Source: an uncultured Flavobacteriales bacterium
GTDB taxonomy: Bacteria > Bacteroidota > Bacteroidia > Flavobacteriales_D > Parvicellaceae
Direction of reading: 5' to 3'
Assembly (NCBI GenBank): GCA_943788115.1
Contig: CALSPA010000014.1
Span: 62,001 to 126,000, forward strand
Length of the DNA stretch: 64,000 bases
Shown here one piece after another: positions 45,083 through 54,987 of this stretch. Position 1 is the first letter of the stretch; each line of letters starts with the position of its first letter. Under the pieces are notes generated by a model that ran no database searches, was not told the DNA's origin, and saw only the letters and a list, made by a program, of their open reading frames with translations. A program made the translations under genes and the position numbers.

Positions 45083-45712
45083 TTAATGCTCCGAAAGATA
45101 TTCTGCTACACCATCATGTGTTGCATTCATAGCATCGGCTCCTTTTGTCCAGTTTGCAGGACAAACCTCACCATGTTCTTCTAAGTGTTGAAGTGCATCT
45201 ACCATTCTTAAAGCTTCATCTACATTTCTTCCAAGAGGCAAATCGTTAACTAGCTGATGTCTAACCTTACCTTCTTTGTCGATCATGAATAATCCTCTAT
45301 AGGCAATAAGTTCTCCTTCTGCAATCATATCTCCGTTGTCATCCCATCCAAATTCTCCAACAAGAACATCGTAATTTGCACTAATTGTTTTATTTGTATC
45401 AGCAACTAAAGGATATGTAACACCTTCTATTCCTCCTTTGTTTTTAGGCATTTGAAGCCATCCCCAATGTGAATGTTCAGTGTCTGTTGAGACACCAATT
45501 ACTTCAACATTTCTACTTTTAAACTCTTCTAATTTTTCTTGAAAAGCAAACAATTCAGTAGGACAAACAAAAGTGAAATCTTTTGGGTAAAAGAAAAGAA
45601 TCACATATTTACCTTTATATTGAGATAATGTAAAATTTTCAACTATTTCTCCTCCGTTGATAACAGCTTGAGCGTTAAAATCTGGAGCATTTCTTCCAAC
45701 TAATACAGACAT
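45083..45712 (-). CDS. typical 2-Cys peroxiredoxin (AhpC/Prx1 type)
   Basis: 209 residues. The peroxidatic Cys is in FFYPKDFTFVCPTELFAF (about residue 50) and the resolving Cys in HGEVCPANWTKG (about 181). Reduces hydrogen peroxide and organic peroxides in the cytosol. Single-gene unit with its own terminator; the upstream DNA contains TAAATTCG (45743-45750, minus strand), close to the -7 consensus. Confidence 0.92.
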   Translation of the reverse strand: MSVLVGRNAPDFNAQAVINGGEIVENFTLSQYKGKYVILFFYPKDFTFVCPTELFAFQEKLEEFKSRNVEVIGVSTDTEHSHWGWLQMPKNKGGIEGVTYPLVADTNKTISANYDVLVGEFGWDDNGDMIAEGELIAYRGLFMIDKEGKVRHQLVNDLPLGRNVDEALRMVDALQHLEEHGEVCPANWTKGADAMNATHDGVAEYLSEH

Positions 45713-45813
45713 TTTATAAAATTTATGAATTAATAATGATTGCGAATTTATAATAGATTATTGATGAATGCTCATGTTTTGATTTTTTTTTATTTTTTTG
45801 TTTAAAAAAACAA

Positions 45814-46233
45814 ATGAAAGAACTTAGACCATTCCATTTAGCTATCCCCGTATCAAATTTAAAAGAGTGTAGGACTTTTTATAGTGAAGTATTAATGTTG
45901 AAAGAAGGGAGGTCAAGTGATAATTGGGTTGATTTTAATTTTTATGGTCATCAGTTTGTAATACACCAATTAGGAGAAAAGTCACAATTAATAAAAAACA
46001 ATGTTGACGGGCATGGTGTTCCAGTTCCTCATTTTGGGGTTGTTCTTTCAATGGATGATTGGTTAGCGTTAGCAGAAAACTTAAAAAATAAAAGTATTGA
46101 TTTTATTATAGAGCCTTACATTCGATTTAAGGGGGAACCTGGAGAACAAGCTACAATGTTCTTTTTAGACCCTTCTAATAATGCATTAGAATTTAAAGCT
46201 TTTAATTCTCTGGAAAACTTATTTGCAAAATAA
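45814..46233 (+). CDS. VOC-superfamily (glyoxalase/dioxygenase-like) protein
   Basis: 139 residues with two beta-alpha-beta-beta-beta units: [47 protein letters not shown] and [17 protein letters not shown]. His and Glu at the usual metal positions (HLA, EFK) are present. Reaction unknown. Ends 2 nt before the convergent CotH-kinase gene. Confidence 0.85.
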   Translation: MKELRPFHLAIPVSNLKECRTFYSEVLMLKEGRSSDNWVDFNFYGHQFVIHQLGEKSQLIKNNVDGHGVPVPHFGVVLSMDDWLALAENLKNKSIDFIIEPYIRFKGEPGEQATMFFLDPSNNALEFKAFNSLENLFAK

Positions 46234-46235
46234 TA

Positions 46236-48317
46236 TTAGTTTTTTACAAGTCTAATAGTCTCTATGGACTTTTGAGATGAAATAGTTATAAAATATAATC
46301 CCTTTGATAGAGATCTTAAGTAGTTTGAATTTTCCGAGCTAAAAATATATTGGTTTGAACTAATTTTCTCATAAAGAAGTTTTCCATTAATGTCGAAGAT
46401 AGCTATGGTTATCTCCTTTGGCTTATTAACTCCGTTAATTTCAATATGGAAATTGTCTTTAAATGGATTCGGAAAAACAGTAACATTTAGGTTTGCTGAA
46501 TTTTCTTCTGTTGCCAAAAATGAACAATCTACAGCAGAACCAGGTAAGTTGTTGTCAATCCAATTGAGTCTGTCGTTAATCCATGTTTTGAAATAATTTA
46601 TTTCATTCAAATAATTATTTCCAACGTAATTATTTGGCCAAATGTAATTACTTAAAATCTCCCATCTAATGAAATTCCTCTCAGAAGGGAAGTTTAAGAC
46701 AATGGCCATACTGTCAATTAAATTATTAATTGAATCTGTATGAAATGGCCCATTTCTAAGCTCATCCCATCTACAGTTTAATCTGTTCAAGAATTCAGGG
46801 TCGGTTATCATTTTTTCCCACCAAAAAGGAACTTGATATCCATCAGAATAACATACATTGTTAAATTCGTAAGCCCATCCTTCAGTTAATCCTCCTTCAC
46901 AATAGTTTGCATTTCCCCAACCTAAATTATAATCCCATGGTGGTCCTATGTGTAATTTCCCACCTTTGGAGTCTTTGTCTTTGTATAAAAATGTGCTTAT
47001 TCTATATCCATCTACATTTTTAGTTGCTTCAGTAAGTAAAAAATAATCTACAAATGAATTAATATCTGCAAAGTTTCTGTAGCCTGTAGATGAATCGGAA
47101 AAGTTTGGACCATTTAACGCATCTTCAAATGCTGTAACGTAATCTTGAATGTAGTTTTTTTGTGCAAAAGCAATGTCGTCCGGTTCTGGGTAATGATATA
47201 AAATTTCAATATTTTGAGGGTTGATTGAATTCGAAGTATATGGAGAGGTCCAAGAATCATTGTTAACACCGGTATATTTGTCGATTTTAATAATATATCC
47301 ACCAGTTAAAGAATCTCCAGCTAAATCATCAAAGTCAAGTCTGGAAATATCAACTCTTCCGTTATCTCTTTTTATTTTTTCGGTAAATAAATAAACTCCT
47401 TTATATTGATCATTTATTATTAGCTCACAAAACTGAGTTCTAGGGGAGTAGTAATACATTTTATTTCCTAAATAATAAGATAAGAAATTTCGCATTAAAG
47501 ATTTGTCACTGTATGGAGCGTGAAGCACCCAGTCATTTTCTGATGGCATGTTGAATAAAGGAACATTATTGTTATTTCCATTTCCATCTCTAGTTTCAAG
47601 TCCATATCCTTTTTTAGGGAAAGATGATGAGGATGAACCTCTTATTTCGATGCCAATTTCACCATCGTATTCATTATACAAATCTGTTGAGAAATTGAAA
47701 TCTCCATTTGCATTGTTAATAATTCCCATGTTAGCAGATATCTTTGGTTCGTTTTGAATCTCTTGTCCGTAAGTGTTTATGTAAACTAATGGAATAATAC
47801 TAGAATCAGGAACATCAAAAGCAATACTAGAGTCAATATTTATTTGGTAATTTCCAGATGAAAGATTGTCATAGCCGTCAATAACAAAATAATATGTTTT
47901 GTTTGCTTGAAGGGTTAAACCAGTTATATTAGAGTTGTAGGGCGCATTGTAATTGGGAGATTGACACCCATCTTCTTGACACCCAATTGGATTGCTGCTA
48001 CAATTGTCCTCATAAACAATAAGCTGTGAGTCGTAATTTGTTAAGTTTTCGCAAAGAGATACATCTATGTATTCAATAGAGTTTCCAGTAGAGTAGGTGT
48101 ATACATGATCTGGTGCTCCACCTTGGTTTCCTACATCAGGACAATTTTCAAAATAATCATCATTCGCTGAGGTGGTGTTCCCAATTCCAATAAATGGAAT
48201 AGAATTTATTGATGTTGCGGTTAAGCAATTTTCACCACCTGGTTGAGCAAAACTGATCAGCTGGTAAATTAGAAAAATAGATATAAATATAAACCGCATT
48301 AAATTGGTTTGAAACAT
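46236..48317 (-). CDS. secreted CotH-kinase-family protein with T9SS tail
   Basis: 693 residues: signal peptide (about 1-24), a beta-sandwich segment with pre-peptidase-like repeats (about 30-165), and a CotH-kinase domain (about 175-590: IEIRGSSSSSFPKKGYGLE, LHAPYSDKSLMRNFLSYYLG, GVYLFTEKIKRDNGRVDISRL, HIGPPWDYNLGWGN). A C-terminal T9SS sorting domain begins NVTVFPNPFKDNFHIEI. CotH proteins are atypical kinases; surface location is inferred from the tail. Confidence 0.88.
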   Translation of the reverse strand: MFQTNLMRFIFISIFLIYQLISFAQPGGENCLTATSINSIPFIGIGNTTSANDDYFENCPDVGNQGGAPDHVYTYSTGNSIEYIDVSLCENLTNYDSQLIVYEDNCSSNPIGCQEDGCQSPNYNAPYNSNITGLTLQANKTYYFVIDGYDNLSSGNYQINIDSSIAFDVPDSSIIPLVYINTYGQEIQNEPKISANMGIINNANGDFNFSTDLYNEYDGEIGIEIRGSSSSSFPKKGYGLETRDGNGNNNNVPLFNMPSENDWVLHAPYSDKSLMRNFLSYYLGNKMYYYSPRTQFCELIINDQYKGVYLFTEKIKRDNGRVDISRLDFDDLAGDSLTGGYIIKIDKYTGVNNDSWTSPYTSNSINPQNIEILYHYPEPDDIAFAQKNYIQDYVTAFEDALNGPNFSDSSTGYRNFADINSFVDYFLLTEATKNVDGYRISTFLYKDKDSKGGKLHIGPPWDYNLGWGNANYCEGGLTEGWAYEFNNVCYSDGYQVPFWWEKMITDPEFLNRLNCRWDELRNGPFHTDSINNLIDSMAIVLNFPSERNFIRWEILSNYIWPNNYVGNNYLNEINYFKTWINDRLNWIDNNLPGSAVDCSFLATEENSANLNVTVFPNPFKDNFHIEINGVNKPKEITIAIFDINGKLLYEKISSNQYIFSSENSNYLRSLSKGLYFITISSQKSIETIRLVKN

Positions 48318-48327
48318 GGCAAATTTA

Positions 48328-48765
48328 TTAAATCTCTAGAATAAGTTTACATACATGTTTGTCTATTGGAAAGTGAAATAGTTTAGTTTTTAGCTTTTTT
48401 AAGCTCATCCAGAAAAAAACAGGATTGTCCTTTTGAGGTTTTTTTTCTTTTGGAGTGAATTCTTTAGAGGAAAAAAAATCAGCTTTATAATAAATAGAAA
48501 TCAATTGATCTGTGCTTTTGAATTGACTTTTTTGGAAAAATTCTGTAGTGTAAAAATGTTTAATGTTTTTTAATCTTGAATTCATTTCTTCTTTAGCTTC
48601 TCTTTTTAAGGCGTCTATAATTCCTTCTCCAAATTCTACCCCTCCTCCGGGGAATTTTATTATTTCTTCACCATTAATGAGTTCATTGCTTAATAGTATG
48701 TTTCCATTTTCTATTATAAGAGCATATGTTCTTACGTTGAATGAAGTAATGGTTTTATTAGTCAT
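48328..48765 (-). CDS. NUDIX hydrolase
   Basis: 145 residues. The Nudix box is [22 protein letters not shown] (about residues 41-62), with the required Glu residues. Substrate unknown; likely a nucleoside diphosphate derivative. It overlaps the end of the RF3 gene by 8 nt and is probably co-transcribed with it. Confidence 0.85.
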   Translation of the reverse strand: MTNKTITSFNVRTYALIIENGNILLSNELINGEEIIKFPGGGVEFGEGIIDALKREAKEEMNSRLKNIKHFYTTEFFQKSQFKSTDQLISIYYKADFFSSKEFTPKEKKPQKDNPVFFWMSLKKLKTKLFHFPIDKHVCKLILEI

Positions 48766-50362
48766 CCAGTTTAAATTCGGAGTTTTTATGAAATACTATT
48801 TCAGGATAATCGCTTTCTGCTTGCGCTAGTAAAAAAGTAGAAGGAGCTAAAAAAACAGGGTTTAAATCTTTGTCAAAACCTACATTCCCAACTTTTCTTC
48901 TAATGAAATCATCAATTTTGGATTGATCATCACATGTCATCCAGCAAGCTTTGAAAAAGTTTTTAGGAGTAAAACTACATGAAGCTCCATACTCATGCTC
49001 TAATCTATATTGTATTACTTCAAATTGAAGTTCACCAACTGTACCAATAACTTTTCTATTTCCCGGTTGCATGGTGAATAGTTGAGCAACACCTTCGTCA
49101 GTTAACTGAGCAACACCTTTTTCTAATTGCTTGGTTTTCATAGGGTTGTCATTTTGTATCTCTTTAAAGAGTTCCGGTGAGAAGCTTGGAATTCCTTTAA
49201 ATCTAAAGTTTTCACCTTCTGTAAGAGTATCTCCAATTTTGAAATTCCCAGAATCGTATAATCCGATAACATCTCCTGGGTAAGCTTCGTCAACAACTTC
49301 TTTAGTAGAAGCCATAAAGCTAGTGGGGTTTGGGAATTTTAGTTTTTTATCTAAACGAATATGTTTGTAAAATTTATTTCTTTCAAATTTTCCTGAAACA
49401 ATTCTTAAAAATGCAATTCTATCCCTATGTTTAGGGTCTATATTTGCATGAATTTTAAAGACAAAGCCGCTGAATTTATTTTCTTCAGGTTCAATTTTTC
49501 TCAAATCTGTTTCTCTTCCTTTTGGTGTAGGAGATATTTCTAAAAAAGATTCCAACAATTCTTGAACTCCAAAGTTATTTAGTGCAGAGCCAAAGAAAAT
49601 AGGAGCAAGTTTTCCTGATAAATATTTTTCCGAATCATATTCTCCATAAACTCCGTCAATTAATTCAACCTCATCTCTAAGTAAATTAGCATCCTCTTCT
49701 CCTATTATATCATTAAGATCTTTATTTTCTAAACTGTCAATTTTAATAATATCTCTTTCAATTGCTGTTTTATTGGCGTCAAATAAATTTAGATTTTTTC
49801 TATGCATGTTGTAAACTCCTTTAAAAGTTTCGCCAATTCCAATTGGCCAACTCATGGGTTTTACTTTAATGGCTAGTTTTTCTTCTATTTCATCTAATAA
49901 GTCGAATGCATCTTGTCCTTCTCTATCCATCTTGTTGATAAATACAATAACTGGAGTGTCTCTCATTCTGCAAACTTCCATTAGTCGTTCTGTTTGTGCT
50001 TCTACTCCGTTTGCACAATCAATGACCATAATTACACTGTCAACAGCAGTTAGAGTTCTGTAGGTGTCTTCAGCAAAATCTTTGTGTCCAGGTGTGTCAA
50101 GAATGTTAATTTGTTTGTCTAAATAATTAAAAGCCATTACAGAAGTTGCAACAGAAATACCTCTTTGTTTTTCTATTTCCATGAAATCTGAAGTTGCTGC
50201 TTTTTTAATCTTATTGTTTTTTACTGCACCTGCAGATTGGATTGCACCACCAAATAATAAAAGTTTTTCCGTTAATGTAGTTTTTCCAGCATCTGGATGA
50301 GATATGATTCCAAATGTCCTTCTTTTTTCTATTTCTTTTTGAGTGCTCATTGTATTGCTCAT
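48758..50362 (-). CDS. prfC: peptide chain release factor 3 (RF3)
   Basis: 534 residues (about 530 from the internal start MSTQKE at 50350), as in E. coli RF3. GTPase motifs: [48 protein letters not shown]. Translation-factor domains follow, ending with [14 protein letters not shown]. It recycles RF1/RF2 from the ribosome after termination. Confidence 0.94.
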   Translation of the reverse strand: MSNTMSTQKEIEKRRTFGIISHPDAGKTTLTEKLLLFGGAIQSAGAVKNNKIKKAATSDFMEIEKQRGISVATSVMAFNYLDKQINILDTPGHKDFAEDTYRTLTAVDSVIMVIDCANGVEAQTERLMEVCRMRDTPVIVFINKMDREGQDAFDLLDEIEEKLAIKVKPMSWPIGIGETFKGVYNMHRKNLNLFDANKTAIERDIIKIDSLENKDLNDIIGEEDANLLRDEVELIDGVYGEYDSEKYLSGKLAPIFFGSALNNFGVQELLESFLEISPTPKGRETDLRKIEPEENKFSGFVFKIHANIDPKHRDRIAFLRIVSGKFERNKFYKHIRLDKKLKFPNPTSFMASTKEVVDEAYPGDVIGLYDSGNFKIGDTLTEGENFRFKGIPSFSPELFKEIQNDNPMKTKQLEKGVAQLTDEGVAQLFTMQPGNRKVIGTVGELQFEVIQYRLEHEYGASCSFTPKNFFKACWMTCDDQSKIDDFIRRKVGNVGFDKDLNPVFLAPSTFLLAQAESDYPEIVFHKNSEFKLDD

Positions 50363-50553
50363 TAATTGGTTTGCGAATATACTATATACTAGAAAGAATG
50401 GGAAACATGAATTATATATCTTTTACCAAACTTTTTTGCTAGTTAGGAGTCCAATTGTTAATAAATATGTGAATTATAGTAATGTGCTAGGCAACTTTTT
50501 CAATGGGTTTGATTTTGTATATTTAGAAACTATTTTAATATATAAATGTAAAT

Positions 50554-52815
50554 ATGAAAAAAATTCTATCTTTCTTCTCTCTGATTCTTATTTCATTCCA
50601 TTTTTATTCTATAAATGACATTACCCTTTTACAAGACCAAGATGAATCAATTATAATTGCATTAGAAATGAATGATTTTAATTTAGATCAATCAATTTTA
50701 ATTAACGGTATTTCTCATTCTAAAATTAATGCAAAAAACACTTTTCCATCTTTAATTCAAGGATATCCGGATTTGCCTAAAATGGTTTCTTCAATTCAGC
50801 TTCCAAATCAAGGTGTTTCTTCCTTTAGTGTTGTCAATTCATCTTTTCAAGATTTTTACAATGTGAATCTTGTTCCATCAAAAGGAAACTTAAAAAGAAA
50901 TATAGATCCAAATTCAGTTCCATATTCAAAGGCAGATGTTTACAACTTAAATTCATTTTACCCTAATAACCTTGCAATTCTAAACAGCCCTTTTGTTTTT
51001 AGATCAGTTAGAGGTCAGTCTATAGAAATCACTCCTTTTCAATATAATCCAATTACAAAGACACTAAGAGTTTATTCTTATTTAGAACTTCAAATAAATT
51101 TTGACAACAAAGTTTTGGGTGTAAATGAAATTGAAGAGAGTAATGTCCTTAATGCTGAAATAAATCGTATGAATCAAAGAAGGTTTATTAATTATAAATC
51201 TAACAAGTATGATCCTGTTTCGGAAGATGGAAGTTTGCTTATTATATGTAAAGATGATTTAGTTTCTGAAATGGAAACTTTTGTGAATTGGAAAGTTAAA
51301 AAAGGAATCCCTACAGAAATTGTTCCTATTTCATCAGTAGGTAACAGTCAAACAAGTATATTTAATTATGTTCAGGATTATTATAATAACCACCCTGAAA
51401 TGGTTTATTTACTGTTAGTCGGAGATCATGCAGATATTAATTGTTACAATGCAGGAAATGCAGGCTCAGAAATTAAATGGTCAGATGCCAAGTATGGATT
51501 GTTAGCGGGAACAAACGATTGGTATCCAGATGTGTTTGTTGGAAGATTTAGTGTGTCTAATTCTACAGATTTAAATGTTTATTTAGCAAGAAACATGGAA
51601 TATGAAATTACTCCTCTTTCCGGAGATTGGTACCAAAAAGCAATTGGTTTAGGTTCAGATGAAGGACAAGGTTTTGGATATTTAGGAAATGCAGACTGGG
51701 CTCATCTTCGTGCAATTAGAGATGTTCTTATGGATTTTACTTTTGACGAAGTTCATGAATTTTATGATGGATCTCATGGCGGGGCAGATGCTAGTGGTAA
51801 TCCCAATAGTACTATGGTTAGAACCGCTGTGAATACTGGGGCAACTTTATTTAATTATACTGGACATGGAGCTCAAAATGTATGTGTTACTGGAAATTTC
51901 AGCACTACACATATTAATCAAGCAACTAATGAAGGTAAATATCCTTTTGTAATTTCAGTCGCTTGTAATAATGGAACATTTACTACGGGTTCATGCATTT
52001 CTGAAGCATGGATGCTTGCTGAAGGAACTAACTCCACTACGGGCTCAATTGCTGCTTGTGGATCTTCAATTTTAATGTCTTGGGCACCACCTATGGCTAC
52101 TCAATTTGAAATTGCCGATATTTTAGCTCAAACATATGCTTCTAATAAAAAGTTTACTCTTGGTGGATTGTTTTATAATGGTCAAATGAAAATGATGGAT
52201 GTTTATAATAATCAAGGAAAAGAAGTGATTGAAACTTGGGTTTTCTTTGGTGATCCTTCTGTGAAAATTAGAACTTTAGATCCTCAAAACTTAACTGCAT
52301 CTCACGACACACAAATAGAAATTGGCTCTAGCTCCTTGTCTATAAGTAGTTGTAATGCAGAGGGTGCTTTAATTACATTAACTCAAAATAATGACATTAT
52401 AGGTAACGGTATTGTTGATGCTAATGGAGATGTTCAAATTGATTTCACTTCAATAGATACTCTTTCAGATGTTACTGTTGTAGGTACGAATTATAACTAC
52501 AGGCCATATCAAGGTGTAGTAAAAGTTACTGAGCTTATGTCTGTTGGACCTGTTGCACCTGTTTTGTCAATTTATCCTAACCCTGTGGCTGCTAATGGTT
52601 CTATAACATTTTCTTTTGACTTGAATGAAGATTCAGACCTTGTTGTTAAAGTTGTTAACGCACTGGGTCAGGTAGTTAAAGAAATAGAGTATAATAGTCT
52701 TCTTGCAGGCTCTAATCAGCAATCTTTCTCAACTGTAGGCTTTAGAGCTGGTATCTACGAGCTTTATACCGTCATTGATGGAAAAGATGCAATAGCTAAA
52801 TTTTTAGTTAAGTAA
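50554..52815 (+). CDS. gingipain-like C25 peptidase with T9SS tail
   Basis: 753 residues. Signal peptide about 1-20; propeptide-like domain about 25-215; peptidase C25 domain about 220-580 with LLVGDHADINCYN, YTGHGAQNVCVTGNF (catalytic His) and FVISVACNNGTF (catalytic Cys). An Ig-like domain follows, and the C-terminal T9SS domain begins LSIYPNPVAANGSITF. Extracellular cysteine peptidase, secreted by the type IX system; specificity unknown. It may process other T9SS substrates, as PorU-type sortases do, but the presence of a sorting tail favours a cargo enzyme. Confidence 0.9.
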   Translation: MKKILSFFSLILISFHFYSINDITLLQDQDESIIIALEMNDFNLDQSILINGISHSKINAKNTFPSLIQGYPDLPKMVSSIQLPNQGVSSFSVVNSSFQDFYNVNLVPSKGNLKRNIDPNSVPYSKADVYNLNSFYPNNLAILNSPFVFRSVRGQSIEITPFQYNPITKTLRVYSYLELQINFDNKVLGVNEIEESNVLNAEINRMNQRRFINYKSNKYDPVSEDGSLLIICKDDLVSEMETFVNWKVKKGIPTEIVPISSVGNSQTSIFNYVQDYYNNHPEMVYLLLVGDHADINCYNAGNAGSEIKWSDAKYGLLAGTNDWYPDVFVGRFSVSNSTDLNVYLARNMEYEITPLSGDWYQKAIGLGSDEGQGFGYLGNADWAHLRAIRDVLMDFTFDEVHEFYDGSHGGADASGNPNSTMVRTAVNTGATLFNYTGHGAQNVCVTGNFSTTHINQATNEGKYPFVISVACNNGTFTTGSCISEAWMLAEGTNSTTGSIAACGSSILMSWAPPMATQFEIADILAQTYASNKKFTLGGLFYNGQMKMMDVYNNQGKEVIETWVFFGDPSVKIRTLDPQNLTASHDTQIEIGSSSLSISSCNAEGALITLTQNNDIIGNGIVDANGDVQIDFTSIDTLSDVTVVGTNYNYRPYQGVVKVTELMSVGPVAPVLSIYPNPVAANGSITFSFDLNEDSDLVVKVVNALGQVVKEIEYNSLLAGSNQQSFSTVGFRAGIYELYTVIDGKDAIAKFLVK

Positions 52816-52853
52816 TCATTTTTGTTTTTTAACTTTAAGCAAAAATAATTGTC

Positions 52854-53711
52854 ATGAAGTTAATTGAGTGTCCTAGAGATGCTATGCAAGGGATTAAAGA
52901 TTTTATTCCAACTAACTTAAAGATAGAATATGTTAACTCCTTACTTAATGTTGGATTTGACACTATTGATGTTGGGAGTTTTGTTTCTCCTAAAGCTATA
53001 CCGCAATTAGCAGATACTGCTAAGGTTATTTCTAAATTAAATTTTTCAGAATCTAAGTCTAAATTATTAGTTATTGTTGCAAATAAAAGAGGTGCAGAGG
53101 AAGCCGCACAATTTGATGAAATTACATATTTGGGATTTCCTTTTTCAATTTCTGAAACATTCCAAAAGAAAAATATTAATTCAGACATTAAAAATTCCTT
53201 AAAAAGATTAGAAGAAGTTCAAAATGTTTGTAAAAGAAATAATAAGAAATTAGTTACTTATTTTTCAATGGCATTTGGTAATCCATATGGAGATGAATGG
53301 AGTCCACATATTGTTGCTCATTGGTCTGAGAAATTACTAAATGAATTTGGTGTGAATATTTTGTCTTTAAGCGATACAATAGGAACAAGCACAGCCGATT
53401 CAATATCTTGGTTGTTTAATAAGTTAATTAATGAATTTCCATCAGTTGAATTTGGGGCACATCTTCATACTACACCTAATTCTTGGGAAGAAAAAATAAC
53501 TAGTGCTATTAACAGTAATTGTATAAGATTTGATAGCGCAATTGGTGGTTTGGGAGGTTGTCCAATGGCTGATGATAAACTGACAGGAAATATGTCTACA
53601 GAAAACATTATTAATTATTTAAATAGATTCGATATTAAACACGGATTAAACAAAAATGCGCTAAACGATTCTATTTTAATTTCTAATAAGCTGTTTAATT
53701 CTTATGAATAA
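52854..53711 (+). CDS. hydroxymethylglutaryl-CoA lyase
   Basis: 285 residues. ECPRDAMQGIKDFIPT (divalent-metal and base region), GFDTIDVGSFVSPKAIPQLADT, FGAHLHTTPNSW and GGLGGCPMADDKLTGNMSTE (catalytic Cys). Cleaves HMG-CoA to acetoacetate and acetyl-CoA in leucine degradation. Its 3' end overlaps the next membrane-protein gene by 8 nt. Confidence 0.92.
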   Translation: MKLIECPRDAMQGIKDFIPTNLKIEYVNSLLNVGFDTIDVGSFVSPKAIPQLADTAKVISKLNFSESKSKLLVIVANKRGAEEAAQFDEITYLGFPFSISETFQKKNINSDIKNSLKRLEEVQNVCKRNNKKLVTYFSMAFGNPYGDEWSPHIVAHWSEKLLNEFGVNILSLSDTIGTSTADSISWLFNKLINEFPSVEFGAHLHTTPNSWEEKITSAINSNCIRFDSAIGGLGGCPMADDKLTGNMSTENIINYLNRFDIKHGLNKNALNDSILISNKLFNSYE

Positions 53712-54117
53712 TTTAAAAAATATCGATTTTGTATTTCTTTCAATGTTTGTAGTGTCATTTTTTTTACCTGTTTTAAGTGACTCAGAAAACACGCTGTTTG
53801 GTTATCATTTTTTTGTTTTACAATTTTTTGATTTCCCTTTTAACTCAAGTTTTATAGAGTACACCAATTATTTTTTAAAATCTTTTTTGTGTATTGGGGT
53901 TCTATTGCTATTTTTTAATAGGTGGTTGATGTTTAACAGATATTTAGTTTTGTTGTTTAGTATAGCATTTCTATATTCATCAACGTCATTTTTATTTATT
54001 GATAATTACAGCTCCGATTTTTCTTTTGGTTATTGGTTTTGGTTGATTTCTATTCTGGGTTTAGGAATATATTGTAATGTGATAGCGTTTAAAAAAAGAA
54101 AACCGTTACCAAAGTAA
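53704..54117 (+). CDS. small four-helix membrane protein, unknown
   Basis: 137 residues with four hydrophobic segments (about 8-25, 55-75, 80-100, 110-128) and a basic C-tail. No recognised family. Translationally coupled to the HMG-CoA lyase gene by an 8-nt overlap. Its stop lies inside the terminator hairpin. Confidence 0.5.
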   Translation: MNNLKNIDFVFLSMFVVSFFLPVLSDSENTLFGYHFFVLQFFDFPFNSSFIEYTNYFLKSFLCIGVLLLFFNRWLMFNRYLVLLFSIAFLYSSTSFLFIDNYSSDFSFGYWFWLISILGLGIYCNVIAFKKRKPLPK

Positions 54118-54124
54118 CGGTTTT
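54098..54124. terminator. terminator hairpin AAAACCGTTAC/GTAACGGTTTT
   Basis: A perfect 11-bp stem with loop CAAA. On the minus strand it is followed by CTTTTTTT, making a good rho-independent terminator for a minus-strand transcript; on the plus strand the following TTTT is short. The 145 nt to the right contain no protein gene, so a small minus-strand RNA ending here is possible. Confidence 0.65.
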
Positions 54125-54269
54125 CACCACCTTACAGAAATAACCAGTTTCCGAGATAAGTACAAGTACTTTTTTAACTAGCTACACATATATAACGTGA
54201 AAATTTTAAAATGGTACATCTAAAGTATAATTTTAACAGTTTTTGTGATTTAATCAAAATGTTGATACT

Positions 54270-54842
54270 ATGAATTCGGAATTTAAATTGCCTTTTTATT
54301 TATTGTTAATTTACCTATTCTATGCTTTATTTAGTTGGGTAGAAATAGGTGGTTTTGTTCCTCCAATATTTATAATGCCTGTAATTATTTCTATGGTCGG
54401 ATTGTTTTATGTTATTAAAAACATTAAATCCATATATGTTCTAGTGTATTTATCTTTTTCTTTTGTTTTCACCTTAAACTTAAATCCATTTCTGAACAAT
54501 ACATCAAAGATTGTTTTTGGATCGTTAGCCTTATTTGTTTTATTAATTTATGCAATAATACTTATCAAAAATTGTCTCAAATCTAAATTAGATCTAAGCT
54601 TTTTGTATTTCCCATTAATTATTTTCACAACTCCTATTTTAGTTTTAGAAAATGACTTTTTCTCTTTTTCCTTTTTTGTGCTCTTATTTATTGCTTCATT
54701 ATTTTCCTATAGAAAAAGACTATTTAATTCAGTAGGGCAGCAAAGATTTCTACTGTTAGCTGGGTTCACATCTTCTTTGTACATTATCAATTTTCTTCCT
54801 TTAGTTTCTATTTTTTTTAAGTTAATTGAACCTTCTTCATAG
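54270..54842 (+). CDS. polytopic membrane protein, unknown
   Basis: 190 residues, almost entirely hydrophobic with six membrane segments and few charged loops (KNIKSIY, LKSKLDL, YRKRLFNS). No recognised family. Its position between the terminator and the giant repeat protein gives no functional clue. Confidence 0.5.
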   Translation: MNSEFKLPFYLLLIYLFYALFSWVEIGGFVPPIFIMPVIISMVGLFYVIKNIKSIYVLVYLSFSFVFTLNLNPFLNNTSKIVFGSLALFVLLIYAIILIKNCLKSKLDLSFLYFPLIIFTTPILVLENDFFSFSFFVLLFIASLFSYRKRLFNSVGQQRFLLLAGFTSSLYIINFLPLVSIFFKLIEPSS

Positions 54843-54987
54843 ATGGTTGTATTTAACATTAAAACAAAATGTTTTAGTGAAAATATCATTTAAGTAACGA
54901 ATTGTTAATTTTTACGTTAAAAGGTTTGTTTTTAACTATGCTTAAATATTAATTATTTATCTGATATTTGTTAAGGTTTTTAAAATT

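Noticed and set aside
50343-50618. 91-codon plus-strand frame between prfC and the C25 peptidase
   Set aside because: Overlaps both neighbours, low-complexity hydrophobic text; better explained as the intergenic promoter region.
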